The notes: generated by a model not told the origin, from the sequence alone. A stretch of 7,044 nucleotides of DNA from Acidobacteriota bacterium (GCA_003225515.1 QIAK01000184.1:3875-10918); one strand, 5' to 3'; counted from the stretch's first letter, positions 1 to 6,110 are shown. Made by a program: numbers and translations.

Positions 1-160
1 AGAACAAAACGGCCAATGCAACGACGCTGAAGATCAAGGGCGTGAGCCAGCGACGCTGTGATCGCCGGCCGTTCTGCAGATTCGGGCTGGGCTTCGGGTT
101 CGGGTCCAATGGAACAATCTCGACACTGTTTTCTGTTTCTTTGATTTCGAAGTTAGTCAT
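1..160 (-). CDS. Probable RND efflux periplasmic adaptor (membrane fusion protein), N-terminal 53 codons only
   Basis: Partial gene: it starts at 160 and runs off the left edge of the window. The visible 53 residues comprise a polar, Pro/Asn-rich cytoplasmic tail (about 1-35), a basic cluster (NGRRSQRRW, about 30-38) and the start of a hydrophobic segment (LTPLIFSVVALAVLF). This is the layout of an inner-membrane-anchored adaptor of the HlyD/AcrA type. The ATG is preceded by a good ribosome binding site (AGGGGA, 7 bases upstream). Only 13 bases separate it from the stop of the RND permease, so the two are almost certainly cotranscribed. Its function is inferred mainly from this position, because RND permeases are usually encoded beside their adaptor; the adaptor domains themselves lie outside the window. 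An alternative is another small membrane-anchored protein of the operon. Confidence 0.7.
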   Translation of the reverse strand, partial: MTNFEIKETENSVEIVPLDPNPKPSPNLQNGRRSQRRWLTPLIFSVVALAVLF

Positions 161-173
161 ATTAATTCCCCTA

Positions 174-3100
174 TTACGATTGTTCGGATAATGCAGCCTT
201 GTGCCGCCTTCCGTGCAGCAGGCTGAAAAATGTTGGGACGAAGAAGAGCGTAGAAACCGTAGCGAAGAGAAGGCCGCCGATCACGGCTCGTCCGAGCGGG
301 GCGTTTTGTTCACCTCCATCGCCTAGACCCATCGCCATCGGCACCATGCCAATGATCATGGCGAGTGCGGTCATCAGGACCGGGCGAAACCGAGTGAACC
401 CGGCCTGCAAGGCAGCCGTAATCGGATCTTTGCCTTCACTCATTTGTTCTCTGGCAAAGCTCACCACGAGAATGCTGTTCGCGGTGGCCACGCCCATACA
501 CATGATCGTTCCCATCAGCGCCGGTACGCTTAGGGTTGTGTGCGTGATGAACAGGAACCACGCGATTCCCGCCAATGCCGCCGGCAATGCGGAAATCATG
601 ATGAAAGGATCGAGCCAAGACTGAAAATTTACGACGATCAGCAGGTAGACGAGCAGTATCGCAAATACCAGGCCGACCAGAAGGCCGGTATAAGATGATT
701 GCATCGTCTGCACCTGACCCCGAACCACTACCCGCGATCCGCGCGGCAGTTGACTGCGTACTGAATCTATGATCTTGTTGATGTCCCGTGATACTCCACC
801 TAGGTCACGTCCATCCACCGAGCCGAAAATATCGATGACCGGCGCAACGTTGTAGTGAGAGACAACGGCCATTCCGCTGCCGCGCTGCATCGACACCAGG
901 CTGGCCACCAGCGAAGGAGGGGCAGTAGGATCCGCACCCGTTATCGGCATGTTCACGATCTGCTGGATACTCGCTGCCCGATACTGCGGGGTCTGGGTCG
1001 CGATTGAATAACTCACGCCGTTGTGCGGATCGAGCCAGAATGTCGGGGAGGTCTGGAAGCTGCCGCTGAGCGAGACCAGCAGGTTTTGGGCGATATCGTG
1101 AGCCGAGAAGCCAAGCTCCTGTGCCTTTGTCCGTTCAATCCGCAAGTGCACATACGGATTGTCGAACGGCTGCTGAACCCGGAGGTCGGTTGTGCCCGGC
1201 ACGTACCGGATCTTCTGCAACAGTTGATCGGCCCAGACTCGATTGCCTTCAAGATTATTTCCGATGACCTGAATGTCGATGGGCGCTGGCAACCCGAAGT
1301 TCAGGATCTGGCTCACCATGTCTGAGGGTAAGAAGGCGAAGATCACGCCGGGGAATTCTTTTGCCAGGCTCAACCGCAACTGTTGAACATAGCCCTCTGT
1401 CGGGTGATGCTTCGGCGAGAGGGTGACGAGAATGTCCGCGTCGGAGGCGCCGACCGGCGCTGAGTTGCTGTAGGAATGATTGATGCCGCTATAGGGCAGT
1501 CCAATGTTGTCGATGATGCTGGCCACTTCGGAAGCAGGGATTTGGCGGCGAATCGAGTTCTCGACTTGGTCGGAGAGAAACGCGGTGTCTTCAATGCGCA
1601 TCCCGGTGGGTGCGCGCAAATGCAGCTTGAAGCTGCCGGCATCAACGCTGGGAAAGAAATCCTGGCCGAGCCAGGGAACAATGACGGCCAGCGATCCCAG
1701 GCACGCCACGAAGAAGGCGACCAGAAAGGCGCGGCGATGCTGGAGACAGCGCTCTAACAAGTTGCGATAGCTTTCGCGCATCCGTTCGAATGCAGCTTCG
1801 AATTTACGCTGGACACGAACGAACACATTACGGCTCGTGCCAGATCTTTCGTGGGAGGTGTCGTGGCGAAGAAGGTACTTAGCCATGGTCGGAACGATGG
1901 TCCGCGAAAGCAGATAAGACGCCAGCATGGCGAATACAACCGCCTCGGCCAACGGCAAAAACAGATATCGGGCCACCCCCGACAACAGGAACATGGGTGC
2001 AAAAACGATGCAGATCGACAGTGTTGAAACGAATGCCGGAGTGGCGATCTGCATGGCGCTGTCCAACACCACTTCGTCCATGTCCTTGTCAGGTTCCGCT
2101 TCGCGGTTGCGGTTGATATTCTCGACCTCTACCGTTGCGTCGTCCACGAGGATGCCGACGGCCAAGGCCAGTCCGCCCAGGGTCATGATGTTTATGGTTT
2201 CTCCGATAAGGCTGAGAGTAATGACGGAACACAGAATCGCGAGCGGGATGGAAGTCGCGATAATAACCGTACTCCGCCAGTTCCCGAGGAACATCAGGAT
2301 CATGAATGCCGTGAGGCAGGCTGCAATCAATGCTTCCCGTACGACTCCGTTGATGGCTCCAAGGACGAAGATGGATTGATCCGCCAGAGGAGACATCTTG
2401 AGCTGAGAAGGAACGGTCGCGGCGATCCGAGGCAGTAGCGATTTGATCCCGGAAATGACGTTCAACGTTGAGGCATCGCCTGCCTTCTGAATCGTCAGCA
2501 GTACGGATCTCTGACCATCTACCCGCACGATGTTGGTTTGCGGCGGAAAGCCGTCGCGCACCCAGGCAACATCCTTCATGTAAATAGTCGTGTCCCCGAT
2601 GGTTTTTATCGGGATGCGATTCAGGTCGGCGATCGTCTGTGGAGCGGCGTTGGGGATATCGACGTTGTATTCCTTCCCGCCAATCTTTGAAGTACCAGTG
2701 GGCAGGATGAGGTTCTGCACCGTGAGCGCATTCACCACATCCAGCGCAGAAAGCCCTTTGGACTCGAGTGCCGCTGGGTTCAGATCCACCTGTACCTGCC
2801 GCTGCTTCCCGCCGTAGGGGTAGGGCACGGACGTACCGGGGATAGTGATCAGCTGAGTACGAATAAAGTTAAGTCCGTAGTCGTTCAGTTGTTGTTCGGA
2901 GAGTCCGTTTCCCGACAGCGCAAGCTGCATTACGGGCACGCTCGATGCGCTGTAAGCGATGACGAGAGGTGGCGTCGTTCCGACAGGTAGCTGTCGGAGT
3001 TGCGTTTGGGAACTGGCAGTGATCTGCGCAATGGCTCGATCTAGGCTAGCGTTTGGCTGGAGAAAGACTTTGACCACGGCGATGCCATAGAGCGACTGCG

Positions 3101-3347
3101 ATTCGACGTGTTCGATGTTGTCAACGATCGTCGTCATGTTCCGCTCGGTCACGCTCACGATGCGGTCGCTCATGTCCTTGGGGACGAGACCGTTGTAGTT
3201 CCAGATGACGCTGACGACCGGGATATTAATGTTGGGGAAGATGTCGGTCGGAGTACGGAAAATCGCGACGGCACCCATGACCACGATCAAAATGGACATC
3301 ACCACGAATGTGTACGGTCGCCGCAATGCTAGTTTAACGATCCACAT
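174..3347 (-). CDS. RND-family efflux permease (AcrB/HAE-like inner-membrane pump)
   Basis: This is a full-length 1057-residue RND pump, which would export substrates across the envelope by proton antiport with an adaptor and an outer-membrane channel. The N-terminal helix (about 10-30) and TDIFPNINIP (34-43) are typical of the family. Two repeats are visible, each a periplasmic loop followed by a helix bundle (about 325-495 and 885-1045). TM4 carries the conserved Asp pair in GILVDDATVEVEN (D402/D403). TM10 reads GVATANSIL (952-960), so the position of the AcrB relay Lys940 is Ala956. The AcrB Arg971 and Thr978 equivalents (R986, T993 in TRFRPVLMT) are kept. The start at 3347 has an AAGGA ribosome binding site 8 bases upstream. 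It ends in tandem stops (TAA TAG) 13 bases before the adaptor gene. It lies 33 bases after the STAS gene, so the three form an operon. Substrate cannot be told from the sequence: it lacks heavy-metal-pump hallmarks, and drugs or lipophilic compounds are plausible. Confidence 0.97.
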   Translation of the reverse strand: MWIVKLALRRPYTFVVMSILIVVMGAVAIFRTPTDIFPNINIPVVSVIWNYNGLVPKDMSDRIVSVTERNMTTIVDNIEHVESQSLYGIAVVKVFLQPNASLDRAIAQITASSQTQLRQLPVGTTPPLVIAYSASSVPVMQLALSGNGLSEQQLNDYGLNFIRTQLITIPGTSVPYPYGGKQRQVQVDLNPAALESKGLSALDVVNALTVQNLILPTGTSKIGGKEYNVDIPNAAPQTIADLNRIPIKTIGDTTIYMKDVAWVRDGFPPQTNIVRVDGQRSVLLTIQKAGDASTLNVISGIKSLLPRIAATVPSQLKMSPLADQSIFVLGAINGVVREALIAACLTAFMILMFLGNWRSTVIIATSIPLAILCSVITLSLIGETINIMTLGGLALAVGILVDDATVEVENINRNREAEPDKDMDEVVLDSAMQIATPAFVSTLSICIVFAPMFLLSGVARYLFLPLAEAVVFAMLASYLLSRTIVPTMAKYLLRHDTSHERSGTSRNVFVRVQRKFEAAFERMRESYRNLLERCLQHRRAFLVAFFVACLGSLAVIVPWLGQDFFPSVDAGSFKLHLRAPTGMRIEDTAFLSDQVENSIRRQIPASEVASIIDNIGLPYSGINHSYSNSAPVGASDADILVTLSPKHHPTEGYVQQLRLSLAKEFPGVIFAFLPSDMVSQILNFGLPAPIDIQVIGNNLEGNRVWADQLLQKIRYVPGTTDLRVQQPFDNPYVHLRIERTKAQELGFSAHDIAQNLLVSLSGSFQTSPTFWLDPHNGVSYSIATQTPQYRAASIQQIVNMPITGADPTAPPSLVASLVSMQRGSGMAVVSHYNVAPVIDIFGSVDGRDLGGVSRDINKIIDSVRSQLPRGSRVVVRGQVQTMQSSYTGLLVGLVFAILLVYLLIVVNFQSWLDPFIMISALPAALAGIAWFLFITHTTLSVPALMGTIMCMGVATANSILVVSFAREQMSEGKDPITAALQAGFTRFRPVLMTALAMIIGMVPMAMGLGDGGEQNAPLGRAVIGGLLFATVSTLFFVPTFFSLLHGRRHKAALSEQS

Positions 3348-3380
3348 ACTGATTCCTTTTTCCGCTAAACCTACTCGTTT

Positions 3381-3665
3381 CTACTTTTGGCTGAGCTGCG
3401 TTCCATGCTGCTCTCGGCAAATCCATTCCCGAACGAAGGCGGAGCAGTTCCTGAGTCTGACACCCTGTGCTTCGATCTCCGCCAGGAAGCGAACTGCGTC
3501 CCGGTCCACTAACTTCACTTCCTTCAGGTCCAGCACGAGACTGTGATCCGGTAATTCCGATTTCAAGAGCACCTGCAGTTCCGAGACCTGCTCTGCCTGA
3601 ATCCGGCCGGTGAGCGTAAAGACGACTCGCTCACTTTCATCGGAGATGTCGATTCGCAGTGTCAT
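3381..3665 (-). CDS. Small STAS-domain protein, first gene of the RND operon
   Basis: This 94-residue protein is a single STAS domain, the fold of SpoIIAA-type anti-sigma-factor antagonists and of MlaB. The beta strand and acidic segment LVLDLKEVKLVD (43-54) and the following helix AVRFLAEIEAQGVRLRNC match the family. STAS antagonists that are switched by phosphorylation carry D-S-[ST]-G; here the segment reads D54-R-D-A, so the phosphorylatable Ser/Thr position is Asp56. It is therefore unlikely to be switched by a kinase, and may act as a fixed protein-protein module. The start at 3665 has an AAGGGCGA-type ribosome binding site and lies about 17 bases downstream of the start point predicted from the sigma-54 promoter. 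It leads directly into the RND permease (33-base gap). A regulatory or assembly role in the pump, by analogy with MlaB in its transporter, is only inference. The family assignment is firm. Confidence 0.88.
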   Translation of the reverse strand: MTLRIDISDESERVVFTLTGRIQAEQVSELQVLLKSELPDHSLVLDLKEVKLVDRDAVRFLAEIEAQGVRLRNCSAFVREWICREQHGTQLSQK

Positions 3666-3692
3666 TAGCTTCGCCCTTTCATAGGTCGGAGA

Positions 3693-3709
3693 TGCAAACA
3701 GGGGGCCAG
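3693..3709 (-). promoter_or_regulatory. Sigma-54 (-24/-12) promoter for the STAS-RND-adaptor operon
   Basis: The minus strand reads CTGGCCCCCTGTTTGCA. The RpoN consensus is YTGGCACG-N4-TTGCW. The invariant GG (3707-3706) and GC (3695-3694) are exactly 10 bases apart, and the TTGCA -12 element is perfect. Counting from the -12 C puts transcription start at about 3682 (an A). This leaves a 17-base leader that contains just the ribosome binding site of the STAS gene at 3665. The adjacent upstream gene encodes a sigma-54 activator, which strongly supports the call. Confidence 0.82.
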
Positions 3710-3734
3710 TCGATAAGTGCTTGATAACACGGTG

Positions 3735-3757
3735 TGTAACAGAATCCCGCTGTCACG
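3735..3757. promoter_or_regulatory. Imperfect dyad between the sigma-54 promoter and the 14-bp palindrome
   Basis: TGTAACAG (3735-3742) and CTGTCACG (3750-3757) are inverted copies with 6 of 8 positions matching and a 7-base spacer. The site sits about 53-75 bases upstream of the predicted operon start. It may be a second, weaker regulator site, for this activator or another protein. Its sequence does not resemble the nearby palindrome, so a shared ligand is not certain. Confidence 0.3.
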
Positions 3758-3762
3758 AAGTT

Positions 3763-3776
3763 TCGGAAATTTCCGA
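3763..3776. promoter_or_regulatory. Perfect 14-bp palindrome, candidate enhancer (UAS) for the sigma-54 activator
   Basis: TCGGAAATTTCCGA is its own reverse complement. It lies about 81-94 bases upstream of the predicted sigma-54 start, within the usual range for binding sites of enhancer-binding proteins. The neighbouring activator has a Fis-type HTH that would bind such a dyad. Assignment to that protein is inferred from position and symmetry. Confidence 0.5.
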
Positions 3777-3885
3777 GGTTGCGTCAGAAATCAGAGCCAC
3801 TCTTGCTGAGGATTGTGTGAAAAAAAGGAAGCCAGTGCAGTCGAGGTGCATGCCCGCATGTCAGAAGGGAAAGCTTTGGGGTTCC

Positions 3886-5097
3886 TTAAGCTCGACGAAA
3901 ACGCTGCTTGTTGATCTTCAGAGCCTTGATTTTGGAATCGAGGGTCGACTGCGGGATCCCGAGCTTAGCTGCAGCGCCTCTCGATCCCGATACCCGGCCA
4001 TTACTTTCTGCGAGGGCAGACTCGATCATCTCTCGTTCTTGGGCGGCAAGCTTCTCGGAAAACGGGTTAATTGCCGATGAAGTCATCGCCGAAGGTCCAG
4101 CGAGCCAACTTTCGTCGACGCACAGACTTTCCGAATCGGAGATGATTACGGACCTCTCGATTACATTTTGCAGTTCGCGGATATTTCCAGGCCATCTGTA
4201 GGTCTGCAGAAGTTCCATGCTCCTCTTAGAGATGCCGGTGATCTTCTTTCCAGCCTGGCTGGCATAGCGATCGACGAAATATTCCACGAGCAAAGGAATG
4301 TCCTCCTTTCGGTCCCGCAAAGGAGGTACCTCGATGGGAAAGACATCAAGCCGATAGAACAAATCATCGCGAAACCTGCCGTCAGCGATGGCGGCTTGCA
4401 AATCACGATTCGTTGCCGCGACCACCCGCACGTCGACCTTGATCGACTCATTGCCACCCACACGCTGAAACTCTCGCTCCTGCAAAACGCGCAGAAGTGC
4501 AATCTGCATCTCTGCGGGGAGTTCTCCGATTTCGTCCAGGAAAATCGTCCCGCCGTCCGCCGACTCGAAACGGCCGAGGCGCCGCTGCGTGGCTCCCGTG
4601 AACGCCCCCCTTTCGTGTCCGAACAATTCGGAGGCAATAAGATCGCGGGGGATCGCAGCACAATTCACACTGACGAAAGCGCGCGACGCACGCTGCGAAC
4701 GCTTATGAATGGCCCGCGCAATCAGTTCTTTGCCCGTACCCGTTTCTCCGGTAATGAGAACCGTCGAGTCGGTCGGTGCTACTCTCGCTACTCGAGACAG
4801 AACCACCTGCAGTGCGGGAGAGGAGCCAACGATTTCTTCGAACATCCGGTTGACATCGATCTCCTCACGCAATGCGAGGTTCTCTTTGTACAACTGGTCT
4901 TTCAAAATCTGGATCTCCTCGAAAGCATTCTTCAGAGCAGCCACATTTTCCTGGAGTGCTTCCTCTGCGCGCTTGCGGTCCGAGATTTCCTGATGTAGCT
5001 CTTCGTTTGCTTTCGTCAACGCAGCAGTTCTCTTGGCGACCCTCGATTCCAGCTCATTCTTAGCTCGTGTCGCCTGCAGCATGAAAAACGAAAACAA
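3886..5097 (-). CDS. Sigma-54-dependent enhancer-binding activator, catalytic and DNA-binding part (downstream of an in-frame stop)
   Basis: The 403 codons open on TTG at 5097 and contain a long coiled coil (about 10-85), an AAA+ sigma-54 interaction domain (about 90-310) and a Fis-type HTH (about 355-395). All key motifs are intact: Walker A GETGTGKE (117-124), GAFTGA for sigma-54 contact (164-169), Walker B with GGTIFLDE (182-189), the sensor I region AATNRDL, FRDDLFYRLDVFPI (Arg finger region), and YRWPGNIREL. There is no response-regulator receiver domain. Neither the TTG at 5097 nor the ATG at 5082 has a ribosome binding site. The frame continues upstream without a break to a TAG at 5125-5127 and then into a membrane domain ending at 5128. 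The natural gene is therefore most likely 5430-3886, about 513 residues plus the TAG. Its likely target is the sigma-54 promoter just downstream (3693-3709). The family is certain; whether it is expressed in full depends on the TAG. Confidence 0.93.
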   Translation of the reverse strand: MFSFFMLQATRAKNELESRVAKRTAALTKANEELHQEISDRKRAEEALQENVAALKNAFEEIQILKDQLYKENLALREEIDVNRMFEEIVGSSPALQVVLSRVARVAPTDSTVLITGETGTGKELIARAIHKRSQRASRAFVSVNCAAIPRDLIASELFGHERGAFTGATQRRLGRFESADGGTIFLDEIGELPAEMQIALLRVLQEREFQRVGGNESIKVDVRVVAATNRDLQAAIADGRFRDDLFYRLDVFPIEVPPLRDRKEDIPLLVEYFVDRYASQAGKKITGISKRSMELLQTYRWPGNIRELQNVIERSVIISDSESLCVDESWLAGPSAMTSSAINPFSEKLAAQEREMIESALAESNGRVSGSRGAAAKLGIPQSTLDSKIKALKINKQRFRRA

Positions 5098-5124
5098 CCC
5101 AAAGACGAAGTCGTAGGTAATCCG

Positions 5125-5127
5125 CTA
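5125..5127 (-). other. In-frame amber (TAG) codon splitting the membrane-anchored sigma-54 activator
   Basis: The minus strand reads GAG TGG ATT TAG CGG ATT ACC TAC. Positions 5430, 5127 and 5097 are all in the same frame, so the codon interrupts one continuous coding frame at codon 102 of 515. It falls in the loop between the third and fourth membrane helices. A single base change from a sense codon such as TCG, TTG, TGG, CAG, AAG or GAG would create it. Confidence 0.85.
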
Positions 5128-5430
5128 AATCCACTCCACCTCAGTCTGGAACAGAAGCGTCCGAGTAAGCACAGCCAGCACAAGGGCAAGGACGCCAGGC
5201 CCAATTCCCGCATACCAAAAGGAGATGGCGATGGCGCAAAACGAGAAGGACATAATTGCCAAGGGAAGGTGGTAATGAAGGAATATCCGCGCAGCAAGGA
5301 AGGCGAGACCCACAGAAGCCACGGACAGTAAATACCCTAAGGCGCGACGCGGCTTCGGTCGTGCAAGCCAATTGGCTATGAACTGGTCAGACATTTGTTG
5401 TCTCGTCAACGGGCTTCGCGGAGTAAACAT
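5125..5430 (-). CDS. DUF4118/KdpD-like membrane sensor domain, N-terminal part of the sigma-54 activator, cut by a TAG stop
   Basis: The 101 residues hold a basic cytoplasmic start (LARPKPRRA, about 22-30) and three membrane helices (about 30-50, 55-74 and 75-94). The GIGPGVLALVLAV segment is typical of the DUF4118 domain seen in KdpD and related sensors. That domain has four helices; the fourth (YDFVFGLFSFFML) is encoded in the same frame just after the TAG at 5125-5127 and leads straight into the coiled coil of the activator. I therefore read this as the front part of one gene, not an independent protein. The start could be 5430 (weak ribosome binding site) or the ATG at 5394 (MSDQF). The 5394 start would leave a more usual leader if the promoter proposed at 5445-5474 is right. 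What the domain senses is unknown. Confidence 0.75.
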   Translation of the reverse strand: MFTPRSPLTRQQMSDQFIANWLARPKPRRALGYLLSVASVGLAFLAARIFLHYHLPLAIMSFSFCAIAISFWYAGIGPGVLALVLAVLTRTLLFQTEVEWI

Positions 5431-5444
5431 AACGCTTGCACTTC

Positions 5445-5474
5445 ATCGTACAGGCATCACTCCGCATATCTCAA
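5445..5474 (-). promoter_or_regulatory. Possible sigma-70 promoter for the sigma-54 activator gene
   Basis: The minus strand has TTGAGA (5474-5469), an 18-base spacer and TACGAT (5450-5445). These match the -35 consensus at 5 of 6 positions and the -10 consensus at 4 of 6. The predicted start is near 5438. That leaves almost no leader for the ATG at 5430 but about 44 bases for the ATG at 5394. The match is moderate, so this is tentative. Confidence 0.3.
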
Positions 5475-5653
5475 CGAACGAGCGGCGAGGCCACTCTCAA
5501 TAAGTATAGAGATGCCTCAAGCACAGGGTAACGCTTCTCTCAAGCGACTAAATCGGCAAACGTGCGGGGGGAAATGGGAGTGGCCGTTCATAGGCGAACA
5601 CGGATATTGATTGCCAGATCCAGACCACGAGGAACAATTTGCGGTACCCGATC

Positions 5654-5677
5654 TTTTGAAGTGCGACTACTTCAAAA
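5654..5677. repeat. Perfect 9-bp inverted repeat with a 6-base loop
   Basis: TTTTGAAGT (5654-5662) and ACTTCAAAA (5669-5677) are exact reverse complements around GCGACT. The AT-rich stem has no run of T after it on either strand and no gene ends beside it. It therefore looks more like a protein-binding dyad or a remnant than a terminator. Confidence 0.5.
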
Positions 5678-5701
5678 AGCATCAACGCAGTAGGGCTCAT
5701 C

Positions 5702-5744
5702 GTATAACTTTAACTAATGTTTTCAGAAAAACTATAAGTTGTAC
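5702..5744. repeat. Nested imperfect inverted repeat, AT-rich
   Basis: GTATAACTT (5702-5710) pairs with AAGTTGTAC (5736-5744) at 8 of 9 positions. Inside lies GTTTT (5719-5723) with AAAAC (5728-5732), a second exact arm pair. No coding frame explains it. It could be a cruciform, operator or element-end remnant. Confidence 0.35.
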
Positions 5745-5768
5745 TTCTGGACTGTTGCGCCGTACGCA

Positions 5769-5822
5769 CGCATCACAATTTTCGACACGACTCTTCGCGA
5801 CGGAGAGCAGTCTCCCGGTTGC
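5769..5822 (+). pseudogene. Orphan N-terminal fragment of a 2-isopropylmalate/citramalate synthase-like gene
   Basis: These 54 bases encode RITIFDTTLRDGEQSPGC. This is the conserved start of LeuA/CimA/homocitrate synthase-type enzymes, including the LRDGEQ signature whose Asp helps bind the metal. No ATG precedes it in frame (a TAA lies upstream at 5715-5717). After the Cys the frame continues for ten unrelated residues to a TGA at 5853-5855. The rest of the roughly 500-residue enzyme is absent, so this cannot make a working enzyme. The match is too specific for chance. It may be a rearrangement scar or the displaced end of a gene. Confidence 0.7.
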
Positions 5823-6079
5823 TACGACCAGTTGAGTTTCAGGGGAGATCCATGACTGTAGTCTGACGATCAGAGCGTACTGCTGATTAGGTGTCGGTAG
5901 AACCGTTCGGAGCTCTTCTCTCAAACTACGATTTTGTCGCTCCTCTTCGAGAACTGACTATCACTTCGCAACTCGTAGCGAGCAGGTATGTCAAATAGAA
6001 CAACGCCGATCATTCTTGAATCCACGTTTCCACCCACGATTCTCGTGTCTCTCACCTCGACTCAAGTATGGAAACCGTC

Positions 6080-6108
6080 TTGACAATAGTCGTTATAACG
6101 GATAGTAT
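6080..6108 (+). promoter_or_regulatory. Strong sigma-70 promoter of the marR gene
   Basis: A perfect -35 TTGACA (6080-6085) is followed by a 17-base spacer and TAGTAT (6103-6108), a 4-of-6 match to the -10 consensus. The predicted start is about 6115, between the two candidate ATGs of marR (6111 and 6117). The mRNA would be leaderless or nearly so. Confidence 0.65.
6090..6100. promoter_or_regulatory. Candidate MarR operator, copy 1 (within the marR promoter spacer)
   Basis: TCGTTATAACG contains a perfect 10-bp palindrome (CGTTATAACG, 6091-6100) placed between the -35 and -10 elements, where a bound repressor would block polymerase. A near copy occurs ahead of the yceI-like gene at 6614-6624. 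Assignment to the MarR protein is inferred from position and from the family's habit of autoregulation. Confidence 0.5.
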
Positions 6109-6110
6109 GA

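Larger units (their letters stand above)
5431..6079. other. Gene-poor divergent intergenic region
   Basis: About 650 bases lie between the minus-strand activator and the plus-strand marR promoter. Short open frames exist on both strands, but none has a recognisable family, a good ribosome binding site or a coherent composition. No tRNA, rRNA, CRISPR repeat or transposase fragment was recognised. Visible content is a possible activator promoter, inverted repeats (5654-5677, 5702-5744) and the orphan isopropylmalate synthase fragment (5769-5822). It looks like a region of decayed or rearranged DNA. Confidence 0.6.

Noticed and set aside
199..3332. Several open frames on the plus strand and in other minus frames across 199-3332
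   Set aside because: They are shadows of the RND permease: its 1057-residue frame explains the region completely, and none of them encodes a recognisable domain.
3665..3682. Mini-ORF ATG AAA GGG CGA AGC TAA overlapping the STAS start (TAATG), beginning at the predicted +1
   Set aside because: Five codons with no ribosome binding site; its bases are better explained as the leader and ribosome binding site of the STAS gene.
3820..3885. Possible terminator after the sigma-54 activator (T7 run on the minus strand at 3826-3820)
   Set aside because: Only very short stems (about 4 bp) can be drawn before the T run, so an intrinsic terminator is not supported.
4168..4998. 276-codon open frame on the plus strand opposite the sigma-54 activator
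   Set aside because: The opposite strand encodes the intact AAA+ domain with every expected motif. The plus-strand product resembles no family and has no convincing start signal.
5581..5596. Second possible sigma-54 promoter on the plus strand (TGGCCGTTCATAGGCG)
   Set aside because: GG-N10-GC spacing fits, but the -12 element is AGGC rather than TTGC and no gene starts downstream on that strand for over 500 bases.
5395..5924. Short open frames in the divergent intergenic region (5395-5610 plus, 5611-5835 plus, 5697-5924 minus)
   Set aside because: Low-complexity-free but unrecognisable products, no good ribosome binding sites, and the plus frame across the leuA-like scrap is not the frame that encodes the conserved signature.
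6028..6060. tRNA-like stretch (TTGAATCCACG...) before marR
   Set aside because: No GTTCGAATCC-type T-arm with a matching stem, no acceptor stem and no anticodon arm could be drawn.
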